The position numbers were made by a program, and so were the translations under genes. Under the pieces are notes generated by a model. It ran no database searches and was not told the DNA's origin. It saw nothing but the letters and a program-made list of their open reading frames with translations. Shown piece by piece: positions 1 to 10,599 of a stretch of DNA of 64,000 nt (its first letter is position 1; every line of letters starts with the position of its first letter). The stretch lies in contig JAKSZP010014467.1 in NCBI GenBank assembly GCA_022478985.1, positions 1 through 64,000 on the forward strand, read 5' to 3'. Source of the stretch: Massospora cicadina (Eukaryota; Entomophthoromycota; Entomophthoromycetes; Entomophthorales; Entomophthoraceae).

Positions 1-502
1 AAATTTATTAAAGAAAGTTGACCAACAAGGAATGTTGGTCACAAAAACATATTTAAAGTGGGTGGGGAAATTCAGGTTCTGCAGAAGTGCACCCAAGCCT
101 TGACGCTCCAATAAACAGATGCTTCCATCCATTTTAGTAAAATACTGAAAGTGCCTTCACTCAAGTAATTGATTGAAGCCATATTTTACCTGAGCTTAAA
201 ATTTCATAGCTGGAGTGGGACTCGAACCCTTGCTCTCCAACCAAGCAAATTGAACTGTCTTTGTTTAAAATGTAAATCGTTCATTTCAGTGCCTGGGCTG
301 AGACAAGAAGCTGGGCGTTTTGCACCCCATTAGTATCAACCTGGGCATGCTTGGCTTGCACCCAGCGTTGATCTAAGGTGTGTTTCAGGTCAGGAAGAGC
401 CTGAAGTTTCACTTTCTGGGCCTCCTGTCGCCCAGCCTTATCTCTGGCATCAGTTCCTACTATAATGTCATCCAACCATGACAGGTTGCAAGCAACTTGA
501 CA
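1..502 (-). mobile_element. Partial 3' LTR of a minus-strand LTR element (Z3), cut by window edge
   Basis: Read on the minus strand the block starts TGTCAAG at 502, just after a purine-rich tract (complement of 503-520) that looks like a polypurine tract, so it is probably the 3' LTR of an element extending off the left edge. It holds a short open frame (281-475), a tRNA-like hairpin with a box-B match (218-248), and near the edge a TTGGTC-rich stretch followed by AATAAA-type signals, closely like the equivalent stretch at 1140-1190. The other end of the LTR is outside the window. The boundary at 502 is inferred from the TG/CA rule and the adjacent purine tract, not from a second LTR copy. 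Confidence 0.5.
281..475 (-). CDS. Short LTR-internal ORF with HTLDQRWV motif, unknown
   Basis: This is a 64-codon open frame on the minus strand inside the partial LTR Z3. I do not recognise a family. It contains DLKHTLDQRWVQA, which resembles DLAHVVDERWVTA in the LTR at 585-1955, a similar peptide in the LTR at 17256-18689, and HTLDKWWVSA in the block at 20247-21636. The recurrence of this motif at a comparable place in different long LTRs suggests a shared U3-located reading frame rather than chance. It ends at a stop before the tRNA-like hairpin. It could be the tail of a longer, decayed protein. Confidence 0.35.
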   Translation of the reverse strand: MDDIIVGTDARDKAGRQEAQKVKLQALPDLKHTLDQRWVQAKHAQVDTNGVQNAQLLVSAQALK

Positions 503-520
503 AAACCCCCTCCTAAAAAC
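503..520 (-). other. Polypurine tract of the Z3 element
   Basis: The minus strand reads TTTAGGAGGGGGTTT directly before TGTCAAG. G-rich purine runs abutting the 3' LTR prime plus-strand DNA synthesis in LTR elements, and the position fits the 3' LTR call at 1-502. Confidence 0.45.
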
Positions 521-584
521 CCTAAATTTAATATTATTAAGGTACTAATGATCTAGCCAGCCAGAATGAAGATCAAGTTCAAAC

Positions 585-1955
585 TGATATGGAAATGGCA
601 GAAGAAGTTTAGACTGGCCTGCCAGTCAGGATGCATGAACACCCAAAAAGCAAGCCAGAATGCCAGAGGCATTGCCAACTATACAACTTGATATGGAGCT
701 GGGAAATGTGATACCACGAAGTGGTGGTGCAACAACAGGGTAAGGAGTATCCCAATGACAAACCACACTGAACCCATTCCCAACTCAGTGGTTTTAACTG
801 CATGAGGTGGGATTACTGGGATAGTTTCAACGAGATTCTTGGCTTGAGAGGCCAACTCATCAGGGGCAATATGGAGATGGATTCTTTCTATCCATTGTTG
901 TACATAGGGCCATAAGATCCCCATGTATTGTTGTCAGAAGTTCATAAGAGCGGGGTTGTAAAACCAAAAGTGTTGGGCTCACTGGGCCCAATTGGTGATA
1001 GAGAAGCCATGGTGACCAAAAGAATTGGTAAAATCCACCCAGAGTGCGGGGTGACAGACCGCCAGGGAAATGCCATCTGGGATGCGGTTGGAACAAGAAA
1101 TAAAAAAATTTGATTTTTTAGGCAAAAATTTATTTGGAAAGGAAAGTAAGAAAATTGACCAACAATTTTCTCAGTGCCATGCAACTGATTAAATAGTGGT
1201 CAATTGGGTAGTGACAGGATGGGATTGGGACCCACGAATTTGACCTAACTGGCGAATTGTTTGGGAATGGGCAGGTTTATTCTTTGGGAACTGACATCGC
1301 AAAATTTGGTGGCAGGCCGAGTCTCTGTCAGTTAAACCTCAAACGTCTGAACCAGGGCTCAACTACGTTTTAATTTTTAGCATGATGGCATTTGGCCCAA
1401 TGGGCAATGGGAATTCCCCAAGGCCATCCCATATAGGGATGTGTCCATTTGGATGGGAATGGGTTCGGGATGGCCAACCTGCCCGCGCTCAGTCATTTAA
1501 CCATTCATTCAGTCAACAGTAGCACATTGGGCGCAATGCCCAAATTACTATCTGAGGGCTTTGAACCCTCATTGATGGTGCCTGATATTTGTTCAACTGG
1601 TTTAGTGATTAAATTGGAACCATTGGGCGATCCAGCCAATATCTCATTCTTCATACTTCTACAGCCATTCAAATTTTGGGCATCAGCCAGATTGCCAGCC
1701 AAATTAGATCCAACCAATTTCAATTTGGTAATCTCGGCACAGATTTCACTAATTCCCCGCAACAGTTCTGCTGAGGTAAGTGTGGGTATTGGGGGTGGGA
1801 TCCAAAGCAGATGAGCTGTTACCCATCGCTCATCTACTATGTGAGCGAGATCGCCCTGAGTGATGAGAGGTACCGCCATCCTCTTTGGTGTCTTTTTATT
1901 CAGGAACAGGAAGATGACCCTATCAAGAGCCAAAGGACATTCCACAAGACTTACA
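585..1955 (-). mobile_element. Long LTR of family Z1 (1,371 bp), minus strand, probably solo
   Basis: This block is homologous, in inverted orientation, to the complete solo LTR at 17256-18689. The shared start on the minus strand is TGTAAGTC-like (ending at 1955 on the plus strand) and the shared end is near 585. It contains the same succession of parts: an open frame with DLAHIVDERWVTA, a central non-coding stretch with TTGGTCAATTTTC, and a downstream frame with hydrophobic segments. The flanking 5-mers (580-584 and 1956-1960) do not match, and neither a primer site nor a clear polypurine tract adjoins it. It may be solo with an eroded duplication or a recombined end. Confidence 0.75.
600..1184 (-). 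pseudogene. LTR-internal ORF 2 with hydrophobic segments (family Z1), broken
   Basis: Two overlapping fragments (942-1184 and 679-924) and a further piece to about 600 align in order with the plus-strand copy at 18190-18689. Conserved pieces are MAFPWRSVTPHSGW, a QQYMGILWPYVQQW segment, a hydrophobic run around SVWFVIGILLTLLLHHH, a second hydrophobic run LAFWLAFWV, and a terminal HPDWQA. The two hydrophobic runs look like membrane segments. A stop and a frame break separate the pieces here. No family is recognised. An envelope-like or other accessory protein is possible but unproven, since it sits inside an LTR rather than after pol. Confidence 0.4.
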
Positions 1956-1975
1956 CTAATATGGCCAGTAATCAA
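1505..1975 (-). CDS. LTR-internal ORF 1 (VDERWV protein) of family Z1
   Basis: A 156-codon frame on the minus strand covers most of the first third of the Z1 LTR. The stretch around PKRMAVPLITQGDLAHIVDE is matched almost residue for residue by the plus-strand copy at about 17310-17440, which reads PKRVAVPLVTQGDLAHVVDE. Differences are mostly conservative, which suggests the frame was once under protein-level selection. The second half is rich in N, S and G and has no recognised domain. There is no predicted signal peptide at the start, and the true start codon is uncertain because the frame opens upstream of the LTR boundary. Function unknown. Confidence 0.4.
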   Translation of the reverse strand: MITGHISVSLVECPLALDRVIFLFLNKKTPKRMAVPLITQGDLAHIVDERWVTAHLLWIPPPIPTLTSAELLRGISEICAEITKLKLVGSNLAGNLADAQNLNGCRSMKNEILAGSPNGSNLITKPVEQISGTINEGSKPSDSNLGIAPNVLLLTE

Positions 1976-2799
1976 AAAGTTTTCAAAAACTGAAGCCCTT
2001 TTTAAAGGCTTCGAGGGCCTAAAATTCCTTGTAATAAATGTCCTTATACACCCCTGACTGCCAAGATAATTTTACAGATGGTCATCATGATGTCAGAGTA
2101 CGCACAAATATAAATAATGTTCCTGATGACTATGCAAAAAAAATCACAAACAACACCTTAGAGGAACCCCTTTTATGCCTTTGGGGTTGATTGCTGATGA
2201 TGGGAGAATTGTTAAAAAAGTTTCCAAAGAGAGTTTCCTCATTTTGAACAAAGCTCAGCAATGTAAATATTACCAAAATGGGAAACAAATTAATTTTGCA
2301 AATTCCATCAATTGAGACCATCAATGTACTTATGCAGCCATAAGAGTCATAAGAACCACAGGAGCATTCAGAGAAGCAGTCATGCAATCATAAGCAGTCT
2401 AGAGCTCCATAAAATCTGACAATAAGCCCAGAAGATCTGAGAGAGTCAAGGAATTATAATCCTCTGAGCAAGAAACCCAAGTACTACTACAAACTCTTCA
2501 AATCCCAAAATGGTATATATAGATTCCATTGTCATATCAATAAAGTAACATCTTTAGAAGAATTTGCCTTTTATTATTATCATTTTTATTTGGTGCTAAT
2601 AATGCCAAATATATTTATATTATAAAGGTTTAGATTTAGCCTTCTTGTTTTCAGCAGAGGTTGAGAGAGGTCTAGTATGCTCAGGTGCTGCCCAATATGT
2701 TTAATACCAAGCCTTGAAAATGGTTGGACATGCTTGGAACCATGTGAAAAAGTCCAATTTACAGAAGAACAGGATCCTATAATTTGCTTGATGGCGCAC
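1956..2799. other. Unassigned stretch between two LTRs
   Basis: I see no recognisable gene or repeat here. A minus-strand open frame of 85 codons (2130-2387) has a hydrophobic stretch but no partner elsewhere in the window and no domain I know. The plus strand is broken by stops. It may be internal sequence of the minus-strand element whose 3' LTR lies at 1-502, interrupted by the Z1 LTR. Confidence 0.4.
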
Positions 2800-3420
2800 T
2801 GTCAGGATTCGCCCTTTGCTGGGTGAAGCCTCACTCTAGGGGTTGCGCCTCACTTATATCTGTTTATTAGTGAATGCTAAATTAGGCTCCTCATTAACTT
2901 GAGTTGAGCCTAATATGAAGTGTCAGAGATAAACCCCAATAAAGCTTTATACTAAAAATTATCAATTAATAGTTTCAGCTTGACACTGGTGACTAAAGCC
3001 AAGGATTTCAAAACAAACAATCAGGTCATGGCAAAATACTAGTTTGATGCTGAAACCCAATCATATGGACATTTAGAGGTTTATGGCAACTTATGCTGAG
3101 ATTAAACCAATTCCCTTTTATATTATTAACTATAAAATATTATTCTTATTCTATTAGCAACCAATGACAAGATTTTACCTTATCCTAGGCACTTATTGCC
3201 TAAATCCCACTACCTGCCTTTCCTGAATTCTTTGCCTCACACTTTTAGCCTCAAAGTACTATAGATAATTTGAGGCTTTACCCTAATAAACTTATCGTTT
3301 CTCCTACCATTAATTTCTATTGTAGGTTTTTACAACCCACATGGTGGCCAACCCACCAGGAGCTTCAGGGACCCTGCCTTAACTAAGGGATGGTTGGGAT
3401 TTCATCCCCACATCCTGACA
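2800..3420. mobile_element. Solo LTR with TGTCAGGAT...ATCCTGACA ends
   Basis: The block begins TGTCAGGAT and ends ATCCTGACA, perfect 9-bp inverted termini starting TG and ending CA. The flanking 5-mers are CGCAC (2795-2799) and CACAC (3421-3425), a 4 of 5 match that fits an aged target duplication. It contains no coding frame of note and has AATAAA signals near 2939 and 3285 on the plus strand. No second copy was found in the window. Its strand cannot be fixed because the termini are palindromic. The length of 621 bp lies within the range of the other LTRs here. Confidence 0.6.
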
Positions 3421-3699
3421 CACACCCTGTGAACAAACAAATGATTTATTGCAAATGGCTCAATTTCTTTCATCAGAATCCCCCTGAGTGAGAGGGCCAC
3501 TTTGGCTTTAACTATTTTTTACTACATAGGCACAAGTAAGTGATTGCAAAAAATTATATAATGGTACCATGTAAGTGTACCTTGGATAAAAAATTTCCAG
3601 AAGATTTGACCCTGGAGAGTATGAACATAACAGTCAACAAAAATTGAAGATGCTGTAGCTCATTTGACTGTTGAACTAAAAAGAGTTGTTTCATCACTA

Positions 3700-4931
3700 G
3701 AGTCTGCTTGTTGGCCCTGACTCTCTTAGCTTAGTGGGCCGACTTGCTGTGTAGAGTTCTGTTCCAAATAGATTAGACTCCAGGCGACCTTCTGAAGGCG
3801 CATGATTATCCTATTGAGAAGAACTTCCTATAATGCCACCCAATGTAGCATTAATGGCTCATTGGAACTGTTCATCACCCTGCTGATGGTATTCTTGTTG
3901 TACTCTTAGACATATCTTCAATATTTTGTCCTAACACAAGACTAATGGAAACCTCAATCAACCTCTTCCTTAACGTTATCATCAACTAAGGTAATCCTCT
4001 CATGAGTGTCTTGTTCTTTATATCCTAGACTGGTACTGGCAATCTCCTCACTTAACTTAATATAAGTGGAAAACAATCACAAACATAAGATTCTGTGGTT
4101 AAGGCTTTTTTTAGAATATAATTGAAGTATTTTTATATTTATTAATAAAATTCAGGATAGAAACTAATATAAACTAGAAATAAAAAGAGTGGGTTATGGC
4201 AACATTGTAGGGGCCCACAAACCCCTTTTAAGTATCTTAATGATTTCCACCTTAGTGGTGGCATCCATTTGGTTCAATGCTTGTATCCGCAAGCTCCATT
4301 TTGTGGTGGACATCTCTGCACTAAAATGTTTGGTGGACCAAAAATCAATATCCATTTGTGGTCTGGGGCTGCAATAACTCATCTAATTATTGCTTCTTCT
4401 CTCAATTTTAGTAATATGCTGATTGTGTCAGGTTTCATATGATGGTGCTTCTCCATTGAGCCTCACTTCAGAAATTTGACCATCTTTCAGTATTAGTTAT
4501 TTAACTTTTCATGTAGTATAAAAGTGAAAGGTTTAATTGCTTCCATTGTGGTAAATATGGTTCATATGGTTTTTTGGCCATTTCTTCATTATTGTCCATA
4601 TTTTATGGAATTGCTCCATCATAAGCCAATAGTAAAATTTTTTGCATCCTAAAAGTATAAAAAGGGGCCAATTTCATAGTTGTTGTTGGCATTGTCAGCA
4701 TCTTCTTCATACTGTAAACCTCTTCATTTGGTAGGTATTAAGTTATAGTGGATGACTTGATCCTGACTGTCTGATAAATTTATAAGGCTTTCATCATCTA
4801 TAAAAAGGTTATTTCCCTTATCCGCTTTTAAATCATGCACTTGTAGATCATGAGGTTCTTGTATACTGGCGGGGTTCTTTTCAAAGGACAAGAAATTATT
4901 CTCAAGTAAACTTGTGGCATTTTCCATGACA
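3700..4931 (-). repeat. 3' LTR of element C
   Basis: It aligns along its full length with 29075-30305. On the minus strand it starts TGTCATGGAAAA, right after a purine tract. Shared landmarks are GGTGGCATCCATTT and CATCTATAAAAAGG on the plus strand. Near 3727-3742 it has a tRNA D-arm-like stretch, TAGCTTAGTGGGCCGA, also present in the other copy. By eye the two copies differ at roughly a quarter of positions, so C is older than A or D. Confidence 0.85.
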
Positions 4932-6090
4932 CATTCCTCCCAAGATGAGACTGGGGAAAGAGCCTAAGGTGCTGAGCATGTACTCTGTTGATAATTAAAA
5001 TGGTTTCATCATCACATATTGTATACACAGCTCTTCTCTTTGCCATGATAGTTTCAGGGACAGTCCATATGGATGCAACTTCTTATACTGACTTCTCTAA
5101 ACATGGCAGAATAGGATCTTTAAACAAGAACTGAACTTTGTTAACTTGGTCCATCTCTAAACTTTACTTTGAATCTTGTGGATAGTGGCTTTGATGATCT
5201 TTAATGATTTGAGATAAATTTTAGTCAACTCATTGACTAACTCTTGCTGGCAACTCTCAGGTGGTAGGTTCTCGTTAACTGCAGAGGTGACTGGTGCAAG
5301 AAAGGTAGATAGCGCTGCGTGCCGCCCATACAGGGACTTGAATGGAGATATTCCAATCACCTGGTGATGGCTAAGTAGGTATGCTAGAGGCGGATGGCAG
5401 CAATTGGTCCTACTTCACCTTGTAATTCAGAGCCATCTTATTCAATTCCTCTTAGGGTTCCTTCCACACATAATACCCTTCCATTGGAGGATGATTTTTA
5501 TATGGAGTAGTGAATTGTTATCTCTAACCCCACTAGATTCATAAGTTTTATCATGACATCTGAGATGAAGTTCTTCTCATTATTGCATAGCAGATTACAA
5601 GGGCATCTATGCCTCACTATCATTTGGTTATACAGGAATCAGTAGGTTTCCTATAGAGTATGTCTTGACTGTTGATGCTTTGATCCATTTGGTAAAATGG
5701 TTGATAGTCATAAGAATAAACTTGGATACTCTTGAGGCGGTAGGCAAAGATCTAATCACGTTAATTGATATGTTGTTGAACAGGGCTGTTGGTGGAATTG
5801 TTTGGAACTATAAAGTGCTTTTCTAAGGATCTGAATCTTGTGCAGGGTACACAGTGTTCCAGGACTTGGTATACTTAGTCAGACATTGACTCCAAATAGA
5901 AGAGGTCTCTTAGGAATGTCAATGTTTTTAATCATCCATGGCCAACACGCTTATGATCTTCCATCAATTTTCCATTCAATTACTATGTCAAATGTATGGG
6001 TACTTGTCCCTAATCTTCTTATGAAAATACCAATCAATATGCCAGATATCTAAAAATCCTATTAGCACCATAATTACTTTGCTGGTCTCA
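4932..6090 (-). pseudogene. int: Integrase of element C, fragmented
   Basis: Minus-strand pieces in order give a degraded zinc region near 5900-6050 and a core with a KFILMTINHFTKWIKA stretch near 5700-5800. Next comes GISPFKSLYGRHAALSTFL at 5157-5360, and last an INRVHAQHLRLFP end at about 4960-5010, just before the polypurine tract. Integrase joins the cDNA to host DNA through a D,D,E triad. Here the first Asp position reads Asn (INVIRSLP), and several stops break the frame, so the protein is dead. The INRVH end also closes the integrases of A and E (INQVH in E), a feature of this group. Confidence 0.75.
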
Positions 6091-6585
6091 TCTTGCCTTC
6101 CTCCTCTGGTAATCCAAGCAGGTCATACAGGCAATCACTCTCATGTGCTTATAGATGAAATACAGGTAATTGAAACAATCCATCATAATTGAAATGTTTG
6201 GTGCCAGCTCTGTGTATGATCTTAAAATCATACCCTTGGAGTTGCACTTCCCAATTATAAGGCGTCCTTCTGGATCATTCATGTTGCACAGACAATGGAG
6301 CGATGCATGATCCATCATGACTTTGAAGTGTACTCCTTTTAAATAGGGTCAAAAGTGCTTCAATGCTTTTACCTCTTTACGTCACAATGTAGTTATATTA
6401 AGCTCTGGTAGAAACCTTGGAGTAGTACACAATGGGGTGGTTTATCCCTTATTTATTCAATTGGGAGATTAATGCTATGAGGGTCCAATGGTATTAGCAT
6501 TGGTATACAGGTAAATCATCTTGTTGAGGTCTATTTATTCTAGGATTGGTACCCTACTAATCTAACTTTTACCACTTTAAAAGCC
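6091..6585 (-). pseudogene. RNase H of element C
   Basis: The minus-strand frame 6088-6318 carries MMDHASLHCL and NDPEGRLI, the usual DHASL...DPEGR segment of Ty3/gypsy RNase H. Upstream (6350-6560) lie decayed forms of the TDA..IG and PIVYYSK segments, where the acidic residue of the TDA motif reads Asn. RNase H removes the RNA strand from the RNA:DNA hybrid. The domain stops abruptly at 6585, where LTR X begins, and its RT partner resumes at 25704, 19 kb away. Confidence 0.75.
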
Positions 6586-6783
6586 TGTAACAAAAAGGAT
6601 TTCATTCATTAATTCCTATTACTTTCAAGATACTAGGTAAGGTGTTTGCATTTTTCTGGGTCAAATTGACAAATCGGGATATAATATAATTTAATAATAT
6701 AGAATTATAGTGATTTAGACCTCAATTCACCTAAACGATATGGGAAACGTCTAGGCTTCCAACCTAAACTATATTCATAATTA
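6586..6783. repeat. LTR of X, first copy, left part
   Basis: It starts TGTAACA at 6586 and aligns with 24875-25070. Element B follows at 6784, and the remainder of this LTR resumes at 23879. The AATTA at 6779-6783 and AATTT at 23879-23883 are the duplicated target of B (4 of 5). Confidence 0.7.
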
Positions 6784-7041
6784 TCGGCGTACCAGTTCTC
6801 TTAAATGTAGCCAAAGTTTGAAAATGAGCTCAAAGCTGTAAACTAGTGGAGAGGTTGATGAAGATGAAAAGATGGGGCAAAATAGACTATTTTATTAGTC
6901 AAAAAGTCTTTAATTTATAGGATTAGTGAATCAAGATGCTGTGAGGACCTCCCTCGTCTCATGTTAACAGGATCTTTCACCACCTGATGGATCAACTGCC
7001 TAGTCAACAATCTTACTATTCTGCATCATTTTTGTGATTGC

Positions 7042-7597
7042 TATTGGAATTTAAATTGAAGTTACGTTGTTTTTGCGCTATGAAGGCTACATATTATTAG
7101 TTCCGTGGCTCTAGCAAATATAGACACAAGTGCAATGAAGTTATTAGTTCCATTGCTATAATTGATTACAATCAGAAATACAGAATTCTGTATGAGTAAA
7201 CCAAAATTTAGCTACGTGAGACAAAAATAGAGGTACTTTATTAGTTAGAAATGAGGGATATTTATAGGGGTAGATTTAGTAGTTCTTTGTGAGGATTTCC
7301 GGGCTGCACCTGAGGTAAGATCTTTCCTATTAGATGACTGATATTGCTGATTATTATTGCCATACTTGTGATGGTCAGATCTGATAAGGTTTAGATGAGA
7401 TTGACCTTCAGGTGTGATATTTTTCCCCATTGGATAGTTTAGCATCATCCTTCATAGGAGGCTGATAATTTCAAAGGGTTGATCATTGGTCTATCCGAGA
7501 ATTGGATATCTCCAACGTGGACTTTACAATCTCATTAGACCAGAATATCAAATCTCAATCTTGAGTAATATAAGTCATCATAGTTAAATCCCCAACA
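7042..7597 (-). repeat. 3' LTR of element A
   Basis: It aligns end to end with 13366-13924, for example through AGGTACTTTATTAGTTAGAA and ATTGCTGATTATTATTGCCA. On the minus strand it starts TGTTGGGGATT, directly after the polypurine tract. The copies are close, with about one change in eight or nine bases by eye. Confidence 0.92.
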
Positions 7598-7612
7598 ATG
7601 CCCCCTCAAGAT
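7598..7612 (-). other. Polypurine tract of element A
   Basis: The minus strand reads CTTGAGGGGGCAT immediately before the 3' LTR. The same CTTGAGGRGGAAT-type tract adjoins the 3' LTRs of B and C, which shows that A, B and C share this signal. Confidence 0.7.
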
Positions 7613-8720
7613 CTTGCCTAGGGGGCACATACTTAAAAACCTACTATGGACTCTATTGATAACAGTACCAGTACCAATAGCTGCAATGGAGTATTCAATA
7701 CCCTGACAATAAATAATATGGTAAGGAACAGCCCATAAGGTGTCAAGTTTGTGAATCCTTCCTCCTGTTCTATGATAATAGAAGAGTACAGGATCCCAGA
7801 CTTGATACTCAGGTAGCGTGGGTCTACTAGCGTTGGTTCTAGTTTCCTCTTTTAATATGGTAGCAGCAAGGGAACTCAAAGCAAAGCTTGTACTCAGATG
7901 ATTTCATAAGCTAGTCTCCTCATAGTTAAATTAGTAGTTTGCGGGGTAGAATCATCAAGTATAGGTTGTGCACTTGATGGTAGAATAGGATCCTGACCAT
8001 AAAGCTCTTAAAAGGAGACATTCTAACTATTTAATGATAGCTAACCCTATAGGCTAACATTGCACTAGTTAAATAGAGATTCCATCTACTAGGATCGTTG
8101 AAGGATATCTTTTAAAGAATGGCTACAAGGGTACCATTTGCTCATTCAACCACACCATTAGTAAAAGGATTATAAGGGTATGTAGGTGACTGATAGGTAC
8201 TCATTAAATTAGTAAGTTTGGATACCACCTGAGAAATGAAGTTGGTCCCATTATCCAATAATTGAATTTTCAGGCTACCATGCCTAGTGAAAACTTGTTT
8301 ATAAAGGAAGGATGCAGTAGCCTTAGTGGTGACCATGGAAACAGAAATAGCTTCAATCCATTTAAAAAAATGGTCGATAGCTAATATGATATCAATGTCC
8401 ATAAGTGGCAATAGGGAAAGGGCCATTACATCGATAATCATAGTAGAAAAAGGTTCTGAAGGTCCCACAATTTGGTGTTGATACATCAAATTTCCACCAC
8501 ATTGTTGTTGGCAAGTGAGACAAGTCTCCAACACATTGTGTATAGATTTCAGCATGTTATCACAGTAACAATAATTTTTCAACCACTGTAAGGTCTTAGC
8601 GACAGCTCTATGCCCTACAGTTTGATGGGCCTCCATAATAGTTTTAGTCCTTGAAGAGGGCCAAATAAAAGGCAACTATTTAGATCCCAACATATTGTAT
8701 AAGGAACCTTCTTTAACCTG
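7613..8720 (-). pseudogene. int: Integrase of element A, catalytic triad retained
   Basis: The main piece is 8142-8675 (177 codons). It opens with a zinc-binding HHCC region: HQTVGH supplies the histidines and CLTCQQ the cysteines. The core follows, with the first Asp in IIDVMALS, the second in LLDNGTNF and the Glu in TNGVVE, so all three acidic residues needed for strand transfer are present. A second piece (7535-7879) holds the C-terminal part with INRVHSRFL near the polypurine tract. A stop and a frame break separate the two. The GPLP segment after the first Asp is altered. The core could fold, but the full protein cannot be made from one frame. Confidence 0.85.
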
Positions 8721-8779
8721 AGTATCCTTGGTTAAGGAGTGTAGCTTCACTATAAAATGCTTAAATTCATGATACCAGA

Positions 8780-9330
8780 GCTCAGTTCTACCAATCAGGT
8801 CATAGATACGATCCTCCTCAGCAGAGAATAACGTTAGTAAAGCAATTGAGAAAAACTATCAGCATTTTGGTATATAGCTTCAGCATAATGTTGAATTGTA
8901 AAGTCATAATTTTAGAGCTTTAACGCCCATCTAGCTAAGCGCCCATCAGGATCCTTCATTTGTTGCATTCATTTCAAGGAAGCGTGATCCATGATGATAG
9001 TGAAAAGTTTGCCATAGAGGTAAGGGCGAAAATGCATTGATGGTGGATAAGACTGTGAGGCATTCCCTCTTAGTAACGCTATAATTGCGTTCTGACTTTG
9101 AAAGAGTTTTACTATAGTATGCAATGGGGTAATCAACCAGGTTGGTATCATGTTGAGCCATAATGGCCCCAATAGCAACATCACTGGCATTGGTAAATAA
9201 GATATAGGGTTTTGAAAAATCAGGATGGGCTAAAATTGGAGCACTAACTAAGGCTTGAGCGCAAAAGATCGAAACCTTGCCGCTGAAATTCTTCCCATGC
9301 AAAAGGGACTTCATTGTGCAATAAGTAAAC
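8780..9330 (-). pseudogene. RNase H of element A
   Basis: The frame 8946-9314 carries LFTNASDVAIGAIMAQHD, then YPIAYYSKTLSKSERNYSVT and KRECLTV, the ordered landmarks of Ty3/gypsy RNase H. The TDAS motif reads TNAS, so the first catalytic Asp is lost. The DHASLK segment follows in the overlapping frame at 8969-9190, and a decayed NAD(A)LS segment lies near 8840-8870. The domain joins RT on the right and integrase on the left in normal order. Confidence 0.85.
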
Positions 9331-9339
9331 TAAAGGATC

Positions 9340-10340
9340 CGCAATCTCAGCAAAATGGGGGATGAATTGTCAGTAATAGCCAATTATCCCTAAAAACACT
9401 TGAATATCACGTAAGCTTTTAGGAACAGGCATGTCTAAAATAGCTTATATCTTATTAGATAAGGGTAAAATCTTATTGTGATTAACTTTATGACCTAAAA
9501 TTCCATCTCAGTCTTGAAAAAAGCACAATTGGATGGTTTTAGCTTAAGCAAAGCGCGGCACATGCAACCAGATCCTTCTTTAAATGAGTAAAATTCTTGT
9601 TAAAAGTGCGAGAAAAAACGGTAACATCATCTAAGTATACTAAAACATAAGAAAGTTTCAAATCCCCAAACAAGCCATCCATGGCTCTTTGAAAAGTAGC
9701 AGGGGCATTACAAAGCCCCTGCGGCATACAAGTGGGCTCAAATAACCCCTCACTAGAGATTAAGGCGCATTTTGATGGTCTTCTGGAACCAGATCAATTT
9801 TGCCAGTAACCATTTGCAAGATACATAGCCAAGAAGAATTGTGACCCAGACAATAGTCTTAATGAATTATCATTGCGAGGTAGAGGATAAGAACCCTTTT
9901 GGGTAACAGCATTGAGCTGACAATAGTCCATATTCACTCTATGACCCCCATCCTTTTTCAGATGAGTATTAGAGGAGAAGCCCATGGACTCTTAGAAGGC
10001 GTTAGTAGCCCCGAATCAAGGTGTTGTTTCAATTCCACTGAGACCTGAGCCTCCTCAACTTTAGATTTGAGATAGGGCTGAGCTCAAATAGGGAGAGTAT
10101 CCACAGTTTTCACCTGATGCTGCACATCTTTCATTAGCCTAAAATCTCCAGGACCTTTGGCAAACATATCCATATACTCTTCAATAAGAGCCTCAGCTTC
10201 ATGCTGTTGTTCTGGAGTGAGTGAATCCCCAAATTTGATGTCAATTCTAGCAATAATAGGGGGATCTTCCAACCCAAAATCATGTACTCCCCACATTCTA
10301 AGATAGATAAAATTTCACTCAAAGGAGTAGGCCGCACACA
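9340..10340 (-). pseudogene. Reverse transcriptase of element A
   Basis: Pieces in order are the N-terminal part with TPEQQHEAEALIEEYMDMFA (10084-10296), fingers with KKDGGHRVNMDYCQLNAVT (9794-9985), and palm with MPQGLCNAPATFQRAMDGLF and VLVYLDDVTVFSRTF (9539-9727). The YLDD catalytic box is intact. RT copies the genomic RNA from a tRNA primer. Stops and at least two frame changes separate the pieces. Relative order and spacing are normal for Ty3/gypsy RT. Confidence 0.88.
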
Positions 10341-10599
10341 GGTGAAAGGGTTTCTTTTGATTCAATCGTAGAGGTTGAGAAGTGAGATTAGCTAGTAAGA
10401 CTAAAGCAGTCCTATCATAAGTTAATCAAGGATACCAGGGTAGGTTAAAGCCTCCAAATAAGAAGGATTTTGTTACCAGAGATCTCTAATACATGATCAG
10501 CGGGTACTAATACTTGTACTCCAGTATCAATTATGACTTGAGCTTTTGGATGAACACTAATTGGATTGGTAAAATTTAAAGGCATCCTTTAAGAGGCAC

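Noticed and set aside
205..270. A functional tRNA gene at 205-270 (minus)
   Set aside because: Box B is good, but there is no anticodon arm between the D-arm-like hairpin and the T-arm, so no cloverleaf can form.
600..1184. An envelope (env) gene of a retrovirus-like element
   Set aside because: The frames lie inside an LTR, not between integrase and the 3' LTR. There is no signal peptide, furin site or fusion peptide pattern.
2130..2387. A small host membrane protein gene
   Set aside because: It is a single short frame with no homologous copy, no clear start context and no codon pattern; it could be chance.
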